In this document: positions 50,023 to 59,339 of the stretch, piece by piece | Layout of the letters: every line of letters begins with the position of its first letter | Position numbering within the stretch: the first letter of the stretch is position 1 | From: Mesorhizobium sp. | GTDB lineage: Bacteria > Pseudomonadota > Alphaproteobacteria > Rhizobiales > Rhizobiaceae | Length of the DNA stretch: 64,000 bases | Assembly: GCA_004017535.1 (NCBI GenBank) | Contig: SAJS01000001.1 | Coordinates: 310,001 to 374,000 of the forward strand | Direction of reading: 5' to 3' | The notes under the pieces: generated by a model | The model's database searches: none | The model's input: only the letters and a program-made list of their open reading frames with translations | Told to the model about the DNA's origin: nothing | Translations under genes and position numbers: made by a program

Positions 50023-51612
50023 TCAAGCTTGCAGCCAGCACTCGATCAGCGCGTGGCCGTTGCTGAGTTCCTGCGCCGGGTTGTCGACCCAGCCTTCGAC
50101 GCCCTTGCCGGTCGCGTCGACGAACTGGTTGAAGAACGGCACGATCAGGCCGCCTTCGTCGCGCATGATCTCGCCCATGTCGCGGTAGATCTTCTTGCGC
50201 TTGGCTTCGTCGAGCTCGCCGCGCGCCGCAAGTACCATCTTGTCGAAGTCCGGCCGCTTGAAGCGCGTGTCGTTCCAGTCGGCGGTCGACAGATAGGCGG
50301 TCGAATACATCTGGTCCTGGGTCGGACGGCCGCCCCAGTAGGAGAGCGAGAAGGGCTGCTTGTTCCAGACTTCCGTCCAATAGCCGTCGCCCGGCTCGCG
50401 CTTGATCTCGATCTTGATGCCGGCCTTGGCGCAGCTCTGCTGGTAAAGCTGGGCGGCGTCAACGGCGCCGGGGAAGGCAACGTCGGAGGTGCGCAGCAGG
50501 ATCGAGCCGCTATGGCCGGACTTCTTGTAGTGCGCGGCCGCCTTCTCCGGATCGAACTTGCGCTGCTCGAAATCGCCTGCGAAGAGCGGATAGGCCTTGT
50601 TGACCGGCATGTCGTTGCCGACCTCGCCGTAGCCGCGCAGGATCTTGGTCAGCATCTCCTCGCGGTCCATGGCGAGCTTCAGCGCCATCCTGAGGTCGTT
50701 GTTGTCGAAGGGCGCGGTGTCGCAGAACATGTTGAAGGGATAGAAGCCGCGCCCCGAGGCGGCGCGGATCTTCACGCCGGGCAGCCGCTTGACCAGGTCG
50801 ACGATCTTCGGCTCGACGCGGTTGATCATGTTGACCTGGCCGCCCTGCAGCGCGGCCATGCGGGCGGTCGGGTCGTTGACGACGATGATCTCCACCTGGT
50901 CGGCATGGCCGTATTTGTCGGCCTGCCAGTAATTGGCGAAGCGCTCGCCGCCATGCTTCACGCCGGGCTGGTTGACGGTGACCTTGTAGGGGCCGGTGCC
51001 GATGCCGGCATCCGGCTTGTCGTTGCCGCCATTCGGCTGGATGATCAGGTGATAGTCCGCCATCAAATAGGGCAGGTCGGCGTTAGGGTCCTTCAGCGTG
51101 ACCACGACATTGCCGCCATCGGCCTTGACGGTGTCGATGCTCTTCAGGACGCCCAGCGCGCCCGACTTGGATTTTTCGTCGCTATGGCGCTTCAGCGTCG
51201 CCACCACGTCGTCCGGCGTCACTTCCTTGCCATTGTGGAACTGGACCCCCTTGCGGATCTTCATCGTCCAGGTCTTGGCGTCCTTGGAGCTGCCGATCTC
51301 CTCGGCGATGAGATATTCGACGCCGCCGCCCGGCGCGAGCTCGACCAGCGTTTCGCCCCAGCACTTGCCGAAGGCGAACGGAACCTGGCTGAGGAAGGTC
51401 GCGGGATCGAGGCTGTTGGTGGATTCACCGCCCTGAAGGCCGGCCTTCAACGTGCCGCCCTTGACCGGGCCGGCGGCGCGCACGGCGCTGGAGAGCAGCG
51501 AGTTGGCGAAAGTGGCGGTGACGCCGAGCGCGGCGGCGCGACCGAGAAAGTCGCGACGGCTTAGCTTTCCGGCCGCGACTCGCCGGCTGAGATAGTCGAG
51601 TTCGTTTGACAT
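50023..51612 (-). CDS. DppA/OppA-type ABC substrate-binding protein (529 aa)
   Basis: Periplasmic family 5 binding protein that captures peptides, opines or related solutes. A twin-arginine signal is seen (KLSRRDFLGRAAALGVTATFANSLLSSAVRAAG). The family segments WTMKIRKGVQFHNGKEVTPDDVV and GTGPYKVT are present, and DLRMALKLAMDREEMLTKIL near residue 310. GAGGAACC precedes ATG 51612. It leads the dppABCDF-like operon. The CocE-type hydrolase upstream on the same strand might process the imported solute, which is a guess. Confidence 0.93.
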   Translation of the reverse strand: MSNELDYLSRRVAAGKLSRRDFLGRAAALGVTATFANSLLSSAVRAAGPVKGGTLKAGLQGGESTNSLDPATFLSQVPFAFGKCWGETLVELAPGGGVEYLIAEEIGSSKDAKTWTMKIRKGVQFHNGKEVTPDDVVATLKRHSDEKSKSGALGVLKSIDTVKADGGNVVVTLKDPNADLPYLMADYHLIIQPNGGNDKPDAGIGTGPYKVTVNQPGVKHGGERFANYWQADKYGHADQVEIIVVNDPTARMAALQGGQVNMINRVEPKIVDLVKRLPGVKIRAASGRGFYPFNMFCDTAPFDNNDLRMALKLAMDREEMLTKILRGYGEVGNDMPVNKAYPLFAGDFEQRKFDPEKAAAHYKKSGHSGSILLRTSDVAFPGAVDAAQLYQQSCAKAGIKIEIKREPGDGYWTEVWNKQPFSLSYWGGRPTQDQMYSTAYLSTADWNDTRFKRPDFDKMVLAARGELDEAKRKKIYRDMGEIMRDEGGLIVPFFNQFVDATGKGVEGWVDNPAQELSNGHALIECWLQA

Positions 51613-51760
51613 TATGGTTCCTCACTCTGGGTATGCGACCTTATGGTCGTTTCTTTCTATTGGAGGAGATAATGACCGTAAGGGAAAGCGGCAGGCAAGA
51701 CCGAATGCGACATGCGGTGGCGTAAATCGCACGTTGCATTTGGACCAATCTCGCCTTGGC

Positions 51761-53746
51761 TCAAACCAGGGAGCGGGGAATCGTCTGCTCAAAATCGCGT
51801 TCGAAGATCAGCTTTTCGCCCTCATAGGCTTCGATTCTGGCGCTGACGATGAAGCTCTCTGCGTCCGATCGCATGTCGGCAAAGGTTTCGGTCCGCACCG
51901 ACCATTCATCGCGCGACAATGTCTGGGTCCAATGCGTGGCTCCGGTGGCCGACAGCGGATCGTCGGGATGGATCGCCCATGTCTCGCGCACGATGCTGCC
52001 ATTGACCAGCCCGTGGTCGAGATCGCGCACCTCGCCGAAATCGTCTGAAATGGAAAGCGTGACCAAGCCGGTCTTCTCGTCGCGGTCGACATGTCGCTCC
52101 GAGTTCGCCGGCCGGATGGTCTCGGTCGCCCAGGGCGTCGCGCCTTCGGGCTCAGCAAACGAAACCTCATTCCCTTTCGCCAGCGGCCGCAACGGCAGCC
52201 TCAACGTCGCCTGCGCCAGATCAAGCCGCACCGGCTCCGGCGAGGGCCAGATCATCGGCCAATAGGCGGTCGAAACGGCGACGCGCAACTTATGGCCGGC
52301 CGGCACCCGATAGGCGCATTGGTCGAGCACGACGCGCGCCGAAACGGCCTCGCCGGGAACCAAGGGCTGCGGGAACTCATGCGAGTCGCGGTGCGTGAGA
52401 TTGAGCACGCCGTAGGAGATAAGCTCCGAGGCGCCGTCGGGATGCACGTCGCAGAGCCGCACCGCGATGTTGGCCTGGGGCCGGTCGGAGCCGACCCGGA
52501 CCACGAGTTCCGGCGCGCCGACGATGTCGATCGCCTCACCGAGCTCCGGCTGGTCGAAGCAGACCGACAGCGCGTCGTCGGAGCGCTGGTCGCCCGGCAG
52601 TTCCGGCCCGAAGGTGAAGGGAAAATATTCGCCGCCGGCAAGTCCGCAGGTCTGCGGCGAGGCGACGATCGAGGGCTTGGTGCCTTCGGGCATAAGCTCG
52701 AGCGCCTCGACCTTGATGTTTGACGACGGCCATTCCTGCTCCGCGATCCAGCGGCCCGGCCGCTCCGGGTGCCAGCGCGCCGGGCGCACGCTGTCCATCA
52801 CATAGGCGCGGTAGTCCGGGTCGTTCTCGACGCCGGTCGCCGCGCCCTTCAGCCAGCGGTCCCACCAGCGCAGCGCCTCCTGCAGGAAGCCGATGGCCGG
52901 ATTGGGTCCGGCGTAATGCGGATATTTGTGGATCCAGGGGCCGACGATGCCCTTGACCGGCGACTGGATGTCGGTGACGAGATTGGAGATGGTGTTGCGG
53001 TAGCCGTCATGCCAGCCGCCGATCGACAGCACGGCGGCTTTGACGGCCGAGAAATCCTCGCAGATCGAGCCGCGCTTCCAATAGGCGTCGCGATGCTGGT
53101 GGCTGAGCCAGAGCGGCAGCAGGAAGGGCTGGTTCTCCAGCCGGCTGAGCCATAAGTCGCGCCAGCGGTTGCCGCCGGCGATCGCCGGATCCGGCGGCCG
53201 CGACGAATAGGACAGCATCGTCGAAGCCCAGCCGAAATTTTCCAAGAGCAGGCAGCCGCCCTTGTAATGGATGTCGTCGGCATAGCGGTCGACGGTCGAG
53301 CACAGGCTGATCACCGCCTTCAGCGCCGGCGGCTGTTTCGCCGCCGTCTGCAGGCAGTTGAAGCCGCCCCAGGAGATGCCCATCATGCCGACATTGCCGT
53401 TGCACCAGGGCTGCGCCGCCGCCCAGGCGATCACGTCGCAGGCATCCTGCAGTTCCTGCTCGGAATATTCATCGTCCATCAGCCCTTCGGAATCGCCATT
53501 GCCGCGCATGTCGACGCGGATCGAGGCATAGCCGTGCCCGGCGAAATAGGGATGGGTGAGCTGGTCGCGAAAAATGGTGCCGTCGCGCTTGCGGTAGGGC
53601 AGATGCTCCAGGATCGCGGGCACGGGATTGTCGGCCGCATCCTCGGGCATCCAGATGCGCGCCGACAGCCGGCAGCCATCCGGCATAACGATACCCATAT
53701 CGGGAAATTCAACGACTTTGCGGGGGAATTCTGTGACGGTTTTCAT
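51761..53746 (-). CDS. CocE/NonD family alpha/beta hydrolase (661 aa)
   Basis: X-Pro dipeptidyl-peptidase (S15)-like hydrolase related to cocaine esterase CocE and glutaryl-7-ACA acylases, which cleave esters, amides or peptides. N-terminal alpha/beta domain with the nucleophile motif GISWGGFN (Ser at about 144), RVDMRGNGDSEG before it, and GGWHDGYRN and GPWIHKYPHY contributing the acid and His. The C-terminal half from about 400 is the jelly-roll XPP-C domain (VVLDQCAYRVPAGHKLRVAVSTAYWP). No signal peptide. The start is ATG 53746 or 53758; neither has a ribosome site. Substrate unknown. Confidence 0.88.
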   Translation of the reverse strand: MKTVTEFPRKVVEFPDMGIVMPDGCRLSARIWMPEDAADNPVPAILEHLPYRKRDGTIFRDQLTHPYFAGHGYASIRVDMRGNGDSEGLMDDEYSEQELQDACDVIAWAAAQPWCNGNVGMMGISWGGFNCLQTAAKQPPALKAVISLCSTVDRYADDIHYKGGCLLLENFGWASTMLSYSSRPPDPAIAGGNRWRDLWLSRLENQPFLLPLWLSHQHRDAYWKRGSICEDFSAVKAAVLSIGGWHDGYRNTISNLVTDIQSPVKGIVGPWIHKYPHYAGPNPAIGFLQEALRWWDRWLKGAATGVENDPDYRAYVMDSVRPARWHPERPGRWIAEQEWPSSNIKVEALELMPEGTKPSIVASPQTCGLAGGEYFPFTFGPELPGDQRSDDALSVCFDQPELGEAIDIVGAPELVVRVGSDRPQANIAVRLCDVHPDGASELISYGVLNLTHRDSHEFPQPLVPGEAVSARVVLDQCAYRVPAGHKLRVAVSTAYWPMIWPSPEPVRLDLAQATLRLPLRPLAKGNEVSFAEPEGATPWATETIRPANSERHVDRDEKTGLVTLSISDDFGEVRDLDHGLVNGSIVRETWAIHPDDPLSATGATHWTQTLSRDEWSVRTETFADMRSDAESFIVSARIEAYEGEKLIFERDFEQTIPRSLV

Positions 53747-53817
53747 GGCAGGGCACATGATGAAGGCCGCGCCGCTCCGTCGTGGGCCAGCCGGCGAAAT
53801 CGGCTGGTCAATCCGCG

Positions 53818-54411
53818 TCAGTTCAAGGGAATGTCGTTCTCTGCCTTGTCCGCCTGATAGGCCTCGGAGAGCTCGTCATAGCGCTCCGAAATCCTGCCGA
53901 TCCTTGCCTCCAGCCGCTTGCGCTCGCCCTCGGGCAGCTCACGCACCAGTCGGCGGATCGAGAAGCTCTTCCAATAGGCGTTCTCGGCATTGTAGCCGCC
54001 GGGATCGAGGGTGAAGACCTCTTTCAGGATTTTCAGATCGTGCGGAATGGCGAAGCTGTCGCGCGAATCCTCGTGGCTGAAGAGGTAGTAGAAATTGTCG
54101 AAGCCGGTCCAGGTGATCGCCGACAAACACAGCGAGCAAGGTTCATGCGTGGCGAGAAACAACGCATCCTGGGTGTCGACGCGCTCAGCCTTGGGCATCT
54201 CATAAAAACGCTTCAGGCAATGCACCTCGCCATGCCAGAGTGGGTTTTCCATCTCATTGTTGGTTTCGGCCAACACAAGCGAGCGGTCGTTTTTCCGCAG
54301 GATCGCGGCGCCGAACAGCTTGTTGCCATGGGCAACGCCTTGCGCCGTCTTGGGCACGATGTCGTGCTCGATCACGTCGAGCAGGCGGTCGATCAGCGAA
54401 ACGTCGGTCAT
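53818..54411 (-). CDS. Cytidine-deaminase-fold nucleoside/base deaminase (197 aa)
   Basis: Zinc-dependent deaminase. The metal motif is HGEVH (His-x-Glu) at about residues 60-64 and PCSLC at about 91-95. Guanine deaminase of the CDA-fold and tRNA-adenosine deaminase are relatives; in this purine-catabolic cluster a guanine-to-xanthine step would fit. The C-terminal 70 residues (about 130-197) are a family-specific helical extension beyond the core fold. It is 10 bp after the allA stop on the same strand. The substrate is inferred from location. Confidence 0.8.
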   Translation of the reverse strand: MTDVSLIDRLLDVIEHDIVPKTAQGVAHGNKLFGAAILRKNDRSLVLAETNNEMENPLWHGEVHCLKRFYEMPKAERVDTQDALFLATHEPCSLCLSAITWTGFDNFYYLFSHEDSRDSFAIPHDLKILKEVFTLDPGGYNAENAYWKSFSIRRLVRELPEGERKRLEARIGRISERYDELSEAYQADKAENDIPLN

Positions 54412-54421
54412 GGGTAAGCTT

Positions 54422-54913
54422 TCAGGGGAGGTGGATCTCGTATGGATGCGAGAAATAGAACTCTTCGAGATTGGAGCCGTCGCCGCCGCGGTCGACGATG
54501 ATAAAATCCTGTTCCTCCCCGATCGGCGTCAGCACGCTGTGCCATAGGTTGCGGCGGTAGTTGATGCCTTGTCCGGGACCAGCGAGGAAGGCGTGGGGCT
54601 CACCCGGCCCGTCCTTGGTGTCGTGGCAGACGACCACCAGAAAGGGTCGCGGCGACAGCGGAATGAAAGCCTGGCTGCCGAGCGGATGGCGCTCGACCAT
54701 TGTGAGCTTCAGCGGCATCTCGTAGGGCGTGCCGCGTACCATCGAGATCAGCACCTTGGCATTCGGCCCGGTGACCTCGGCTGTGGCGAGGTCGTGATAG
54801 CGCATCGCCTTGCCGCCATTGATCGGGTAGCGGTTGTCGCCGCCCATGTCGATGACATCGCCGAACGGCGCGAAGGTCTCGCGGGTCAGCGGCTGGGCGA
54901 CGATTCGGCTCAC
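54422..54913 (-). CDS. allA: Ureidoglycolate lyase (163 aa)
   Basis: Cleaves (S)-ureidoglycolate to glyoxylate and urea, the last step of the allantoin route. Family signature motifs: QPLTRETFAPFGDVIDM, RYHDLATAEV, MVERHPLGSQAFIPLS, VVCHDTKDGPGEPHAFLAGPGQGINYRRNLWHSVLTPI and DFIIVDRGG. The initiator is GTG at 54913, overlapping the allE stop as GTGA. Length is typical. Identification is firm. Confidence 0.95.
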   Translation of the reverse strand: MSRIVAQPLTRETFAPFGDVIDMGGDNRYPINGGKAMRYHDLATAEVTGPNAKVLISMVRGTPYEMPLKLTMVERHPLGSQAFIPLSPRPFLVVVCHDTKDGPGEPHAFLAGPGQGINYRRNLWHSVLTPIGEEQDFIIVDRGGDGSNLEEFYFSHPYEIHLP

Positions 54914-55785
54914 CGCGCCTTGCCTCCAAGATAGCCGCCCCCAAGATAACCGTTAAGCCTGGCGTGGCGGTTGACGTCCTTGTAGAGCAGATAGCGGAAA
55001 TTGCCGGGGCCGCCGGCATAGCAGGCCTGCGGGCAGAAGGCGCGCAGCCACATAAAGTCGCCGGCCTCGACCTCGACCCAGTCCTGGTTGAGCCGGTAGA
55101 CCGCCTTGCCTTCCAGCACATAGAGCCCGTGCTCCATGACATGGGTCTCGGCGAAGGGGATGACTGCGCCGGGCTTCAGCGTGACGATGGTAACATGCAT
55201 GTCATGGCGCATGTCGGCGGGGTCGACGAAGCGGGTCGTTGCCCAGCGCCCTTCCGTGCCCGGCATCGGGCTCGGCGCGACGTCCTGGTCGCTCGAGAAG
55301 AAAGCTTCCGGCACGTCGAGGCCGTCGACCGCCTCATAGGCCTTGCGGATCCAGTGGAAGCGGGCGGCGGCGGCGCTATCGTTTCGCACCGTCCAGCCGC
55401 TCCCCGGCGGCAGGAAGGCAAAGCCGCCGGGGGCAAGCACATGCTTTTTGCCGGCAAGCGAAACGGTGATCTCGCCCTCGACGACGAACAGCACGCCCTC
55501 GGCGCCGGCGTCGAGTTCGGGCCGGTCGCTGCCGCCGCCGGGCAGGACCTCGACGATATATTGTGAGAACGTTTCGGCGAAGCCCGAGAGCGGCCTTGCG
55601 ATGATCCAGGCCCTCGTCTCGTTCCAGAAGGGCAGCGGGCTGGTGACGATGTCCTGCATCACGCCTTTGGGAATGACCGCATACGCCTCGGTGAAGACGG
55701 CGCGGCCGGTCAAAAGCTCGTTCTGGCCGGGATGGCCACCCTGCGGCGCATAATAGGTTCGCTCGGCAGTCTTCATCATATCCAT
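54910..55785 (-). CDS. allE: (S)-ureidoglycine aminohydrolase, bicupin (291 aa)
   Basis: Manganese-dependent release of ammonia from (S)-ureidoglycine to give ureidoglycolate. Two cupin domains are evident (residues about 60-130 and 180-265). The second has the metal motif ETHVMEHGLYVLEGKAVYRL and the later His/Gln side. The start MDMMKTAERTYYAP at 55785 has AGGACCCC upstream; the longer frame reads into a degenerate repeat at 55804-55867. Coupled to allA through GTGA. Placed between puuE-uraD and allA, which orders the pathway logically. Confidence 0.92.
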   Translation of the reverse strand: MDMMKTAERTYYAPQGGHPGQNELLTGRAVFTEAYAVIPKGVMQDIVTSPLPFWNETRAWIIARPLSGFAETFSQYIVEVLPGGGSDRPELDAGAEGVLFVVEGEITVSLAGKKHVLAPGGFAFLPPGSGWTVRNDSAAAARFHWIRKAYEAVDGLDVPEAFFSSDQDVAPSPMPGTEGRWATTRFVDPADMRHDMHVTIVTLKPGAVIPFAETHVMEHGLYVLEGKAVYRLNQDWVEVEAGDFMWLRAFCPQACYAGGPGNFRYLLYKDVNRHARLNGYLGGGYLGGKAR

Positions 55786-55803
55786 GGGGTCCTGACCCTC
55801 AGA

Positions 55804-55867
55804 GCGATTCCAGTGTGAAGAGGTTGGGTTCGGCGACTTCGCCGCAGCCTTCCGTCCGGAATTGCGC
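55804..55867. repeat. Degenerate GCAATTCC-type repeat upstream of allE
   Basis: The right part TTCCGTCCGGAATTGC (55852-55867) matches the 44-bp family exactly; the left arm has decayed to GCGATTCC and the centre is longer. It lies between the puuE-uraD stop and the allE start. Confidence 0.55.
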
Positions 55868-55878
55868 AAAAACAAACA

Positions 55879-57303
55879 TCAGAGTGGGAGCATGTCTTTC
55901 AGGCGAAGCAACGCGATCCGTTCGACCTGTTTGCAGGCGGTTTCCAACTCGGTGCCGCGGCTGTTGCCGATCCGCGCCTCGAACTCCGCCAGGATTTCGT
56001 CCTTGGTCTTGCCCTTGACCGCGATGATGAAGGGGAAGCCGAAGGTGGTGACATAGGCGGCGTTGAGTTTCGAGAACAGCTCGCGCTCCTTGTCGGTCAG
56101 CGCGTCGAGCCCGGCGGAGGCCTGCTCCCTGGCCGATTCTGGCGTCAGCCGCTTGGCCGCCGCCAGCTTGCCCGCAAGGTCCGGGTGGGCGTTGAGCACG
56201 GAAAGACGCTCGGCCTCCGTCGCCGCGCGGAAGACCCGGCAGAGCGCGTTGTGCAGGCCGCCCGCGCTGTCATGCGCGGGCCCAAGCTCCAGCTCGTAGG
56301 CGCGCTCGGCGATCCAGGGCGAATGCTCGAACACGCCGCCAAAGGCGTGCACGAATTCCTCGAATTCCATCCTGGACGGCCGCAGTGCCGGGACCTGGTA
56401 GGGATGCGTTTCGCGCCAGTGCCTGGCGATGTCGATGCGCCGCGTCAGCCAGACCTTATCGTGCGACTTCACATAGTCGACGAAGCGCTTCAGCGCCGCC
56501 ACCCGACCGGGGCGGCCGACCAACCGGCAATGCAGGCCGATATTCATCATGCGCGGCCGCCCTGCCTTGCCCTCGGCATAGAGCGTGTCGAAACTGTCCT
56601 TCAGATAGGCGAAGAACTGGTCGCCGGAGTTGAAGCCTTGCGGCGTCGCGAAGCGCATGTCGTTGGCGTCGAGCGTGTAGGGGATGATGAGCTGCGGCGT
56701 CTCCAGCCCGTCGCGGTCGAACCAGTAGGGCAGCTCGTCGTCATAGGTGTCGGAGACATAGTCAAAGCCGCCTTCCTCTGCGACGAGCCGCACCGTGTTC
56801 ACCGAGGTGCGCCCGGTATACCAGCCCGTCGGCCGCGCGCCGGTCACCTCGTAATGCAGCCGAATTGCCTCATCGAGGTCGCGCTTCTCATCCTCGGCCG
56901 CATGGTCGCGATAGTCGATCCATTTCAGGCCGTGCGAGGCGATCTCCCAGCCGGCTTCCTGCATGGCGACGACCTGGTCCGGCGAGCGTGCGAGCGCCGT
57001 GGCGACGCCGTAGCAGGTCACCGGCACCTGCGCTTCGGTGAACAGCCGGTAGAGCCGCCAGAAGCCGGCCCGGGCGCCGTATTCATAGATCGATTCCATG
57101 TTCCAGTGGCGCTGGCCGACCCACGGCGCGGCGCCGACGATTTCGGACAGGAAGGCTTCCGAGGCCTTGTCGCCGTGCAGCACGCAGTTCTCGCCGCCTT
57201 CCTCATAGTTGACGACGAACTGCACCGCGACATGCGCGCCGCCAGGCCATTTCGGGTCCGGCGGATTGGCCCCGTAACCGCGCATGTCCCTATCGTAACG
57301 CAT
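55879..57303 (-). CDS. puuE: Fused allantoinase (PuuE) - OHCU decarboxylase (UraD), 474 aa
   Basis: Bifunctional ureide enzyme. N-terminal polysaccharide-deacetylase-like allantoinase (residues 1-305; MRYDRDMRGYGANPPDPKWP, GGENCVLHGD, EIASHGLKWIDYRD, GLHCRLVGRPGR), converting allantoin to allantoate without the usual metal set of amidohydrolases. C-terminal OHCU decarboxylase (about 305-474; FGGVFEHSPWIAERAYE, LNAHPDLAGKLAAA, LNAAYVTTFGFPFIIAVKGKTKDEIL), giving S-allantoin. The fusion is continuous with no stop or shift. Start 57303 follows AGGAGCGGCA. It diverges from uraH-xdhABC across a 176-bp promoter region. Confidence 0.95.
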   Translation of the reverse strand: MRYDRDMRGYGANPPDPKWPGGAHVAVQFVVNYEEGGENCVLHGDKASEAFLSEIVGAAPWVGQRHWNMESIYEYGARAGFWRLYRLFTEAQVPVTCYGVATALARSPDQVVAMQEAGWEIASHGLKWIDYRDHAAEDEKRDLDEAIRLHYEVTGARPTGWYTGRTSVNTVRLVAEEGGFDYVSDTYDDELPYWFDRDGLETPQLIIPYTLDANDMRFATPQGFNSGDQFFAYLKDSFDTLYAEGKAGRPRMMNIGLHCRLVGRPGRVAALKRFVDYVKSHDKVWLTRRIDIARHWRETHPYQVPALRPSRMEFEEFVHAFGGVFEHSPWIAERAYELELGPAHDSAGGLHNALCRVFRAATEAERLSVLNAHPDLAGKLAAAKRLTPESAREQASAGLDALTDKERELFSKLNAAYVTTFGFPFIIAVKGKTKDEILAEFEARIGNSRGTELETACKQVERIALLRLKDMLPL

Positions 57304-57479
57304 TGCCGCTCCTGCCCGATGGTCGGAATGAAGATATCGAAAGGAGCGCCCATGCATTCCCCCGAAAATTTTTGAAAGTGCTTTTTGTCGCGCTCCGCTC
57401 GACCCGGGCTTATCCATCGCCTTTAATTGGCGCACAATTGACCTGAAAACGTAAGTTGTAACGACACGGGAGGCGGCCA

Positions 57480-57854
57480 GTGGCAGAAACGTCGAAAGCC
57501 GATGGCGGGCGCCTGACCACCCATGTGCTGGACACGGCGACCGGCCGACCGGCAAAGGGCCTGTCGATCGGGCTTTTCCGCATCGAAGGCCAGAACCGCA
57601 CGCACCTCAAGACGGTCGCCACCAACGATGACGGCCGCTGCGACGCGCCGCTGCTGGCCGATGCCGATTTCCGCACCGGCGAATATGAGCTGGTCTTTGC
57701 CGCCGGCGACTATCTGCGCGGCCAGGGCATCAAGCTGCCTGAACCCGCTTTTCTCGACATCGTGCCGATCCGCTTCGGCATGGCGGAAGAGCGGCATTAC
57801 CACGTCCCGCTCTTGATTTCGCCCTATGGCTACTCGACCTATCGGGGGAGCTGA
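57480..57854 (+). CDS. uraH: 5-hydroxyisourate hydrolase (124 aa)
   Basis: Transthyretin-like enzyme hydrolysing 5-hydroxyisourate to OHCU, the product used by UraD. N-terminal [13 protein letters not shown] (His and Arg of the active site), [16 protein letters not shown] in the middle and the C-terminal YRGS signature are all present. The start is GTG 57480 with GGGAGG upstream. The next gene begins 3 bp after the stop, giving a uraH-xdhABC operon. Identification is firm. Confidence 0.96.
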   Translation: MAETSKADGGRLTTHVLDTATGRPAKGLSIGLFRIEGQNRTHLKTVATNDDGRCDAPLLADADFRTGEYELVFAAGDYLRGQGIKLPEPAFLDIVPIRFGMAEERHYHVPLLISPYGYSTYRGS

Positions 57855-57857
57855 GAC

Positions 57858-59339
57858 ATGGCCGATACCAAGATCCGCAACGAGATACGCTTCATCCTGA
57901 ACGGCGGCGACGTGGCCCTGAAAGACGTCGCGCCCGATGCGACGCTGCTCGACTGGCTGCGACTCAACCGCTCGCTGCGCGGCACCAAGGAAGGCTGCGC
58001 CGAGGGCGACTGCGGCGCCTGCACGGTGCTGGTCGGCAAGCTTGCCGGCGACGGCGTGGTCTATGAAAGCGTCAATGCCTGCATCCGCTTCATGGGCTCG
58101 CTCGACGGCACCCATGTCGTCACGGTGGAACATCTGCGCGGCGAGGCTGGTACGTTGCATCCCGTCCAGCAGGCGATGGTCGATTTCCACGGCTCGCAAT
58201 GCGGCTTCTGCACGCCGGGCTTCGTCATGTCGCTCTACGGGCTGTGGATGAAGACGCCCGATCCGTCCAACGCCGCGATCGAAAAGGCGCTGCAGGGCAA
58301 TCTTTGCCGCTGCACCGGCTATGAGGCGATCATGCGCGCCGCGCATGCCATTTCGAGCTACGGCAAGGCGGCGAAGGATCCGCTGGCGGTGGAGCGCAAG
58401 GACATCACCGCGCGGCTGAAGGCATTGCGCGATGGCGCGAGAGTCGAGATCGGGTCGGGCAAGGCGCGGCTGATCGTGCCGGCCGGCGTCGACGACTTCG
58501 CCGCCGTGCTCGAGAAGGACCCGGGCGCCACCATCGTCGCCGGCTCGACCGATGTCGGCCTCTGGGTCACCAAGCATATGCGCGACATCTCGCCGGCGAT
58601 CTTCATCGGCGGTCTCGAAGGCCTGCGCACGATGTCGGAGAAGGATGGCGTCATCACCATCGGCGCCGGCGTCACCTACACCGAAGCCTTCGAGACGCTG
58701 ACGAAGCGCATTCCGGCGCTCGGACCGCTGGTCGACCGCATCGGCGGCGAGCAGGTGCGCAACATGGGCACGATCGGCGGCAACATCGCCAACGGCTCGC
58801 CGATCGGCGACACGCCGCCGCCGCTGATCGCGCTCGGCGCTCGGCTCACCTTGCGCAAGGGCAAGAAGCGCCGCACGATCCCGCTCGAAACCTTCTTCAT
58901 CGCCTATGGCAAGCAGGACCGTCAGCCCGGCGAGTTCGTCGAGGCAGTGCATGTTCCGGTGCCGACGAGCGGCGAAAAATTTGCCGTCTACAAGGTCACC
59001 AAGCGCCGGGACGAGGACATCACGGCGACGCTCGGGGCTTTTTACCTGACGTTGGCCGAGGACGGCACCGTGGCCGAAATCCGCATCGCCTATGGCGGCA
59101 TGGCGGCGACGCCGAAGCGCGCCGCGGCGGTTGAGAAGGCATTGATAGGCAAGGTCTGGAACGAAGCGACCGTGGAGGCGGCTATGGCCGAGTACGCCAG
59201 TGACTTCACGCCGCTAACCGACATGCGGGCAAGCGCCCAATATCGGGCGCTGGCGGCGAAGAACCTTCTGCTGCGCTTTTATGTCGAGACGACCGGCACC
59301 AAGGCGCCGCTCCAGGTTTCGCGCGGCGAGGCGGCCTGA
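57858..59339 (+). CDS. xdhA: Xanthine dehydrogenase small subunit (493 aa)
   Basis: Iron-sulfur/FAD subunit of molybdenum xanthine dehydrogenase, oxidising hypoxanthine and xanthine to urate and passing electrons to NAD. Plant-type [2Fe-2S] domain at about 45-75 (GCAEGDCGACTVLV), second cluster at about 115-155 (GSQCGFCTPGFVMSLYGLW and GNLCRCTGYEAI), FAD domain from about 200 (IVAGSTDVGLWVTKHMRD, GGNIANGSPIGDTPP). The gene overlaps xdhB by one base. Cysteine sets are complete. Confidence 0.97.
   Translation: MADTKIRNEIRFILNGGDVALKDVAPDATLLDWLRLNRSLRGTKEGCAEGDCGACTVLVGKLAGDGVVYESVNACIRFMGSLDGTHVVTVEHLRGEAGTLHPVQQAMVDFHGSQCGFCTPGFVMSLYGLWMKTPDPSNAAIEKALQGNLCRCTGYEAIMRAAHAISSYGKAAKDPLAVERKDITARLKALRDGARVEIGSGKARLIVPAGVDDFAAVLEKDPGATIVAGSTDVGLWVTKHMRDISPAIFIGGLEGLRTMSEKDGVITIGAGVTYTEAFETLTKRIPALGPLVDRIGGEQVRNMGTIGGNIANGSPIGDTPPPLIALGARLTLRKGKKRRTIPLETFFIAYGKQDRQPGEFVEAVHVPVPTSGEKFAVYKVTKRRDEDITATLGAFYLTLAEDGTVAEIRIAYGGMAATPKRAAAVEKALIGKVWNEATVEAAMAEYASDFTPLTDMRASAQYRALAAKNLLLRFYVETTGTKAPLQVSRGEAA

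Noticed and set aside
55879..57303. puuE and uraD as two genes joined by a sequencing error
   Set aside because: The frame is continuous, both domains are intact, and a PuuE-UraD fusion is a known arrangement.
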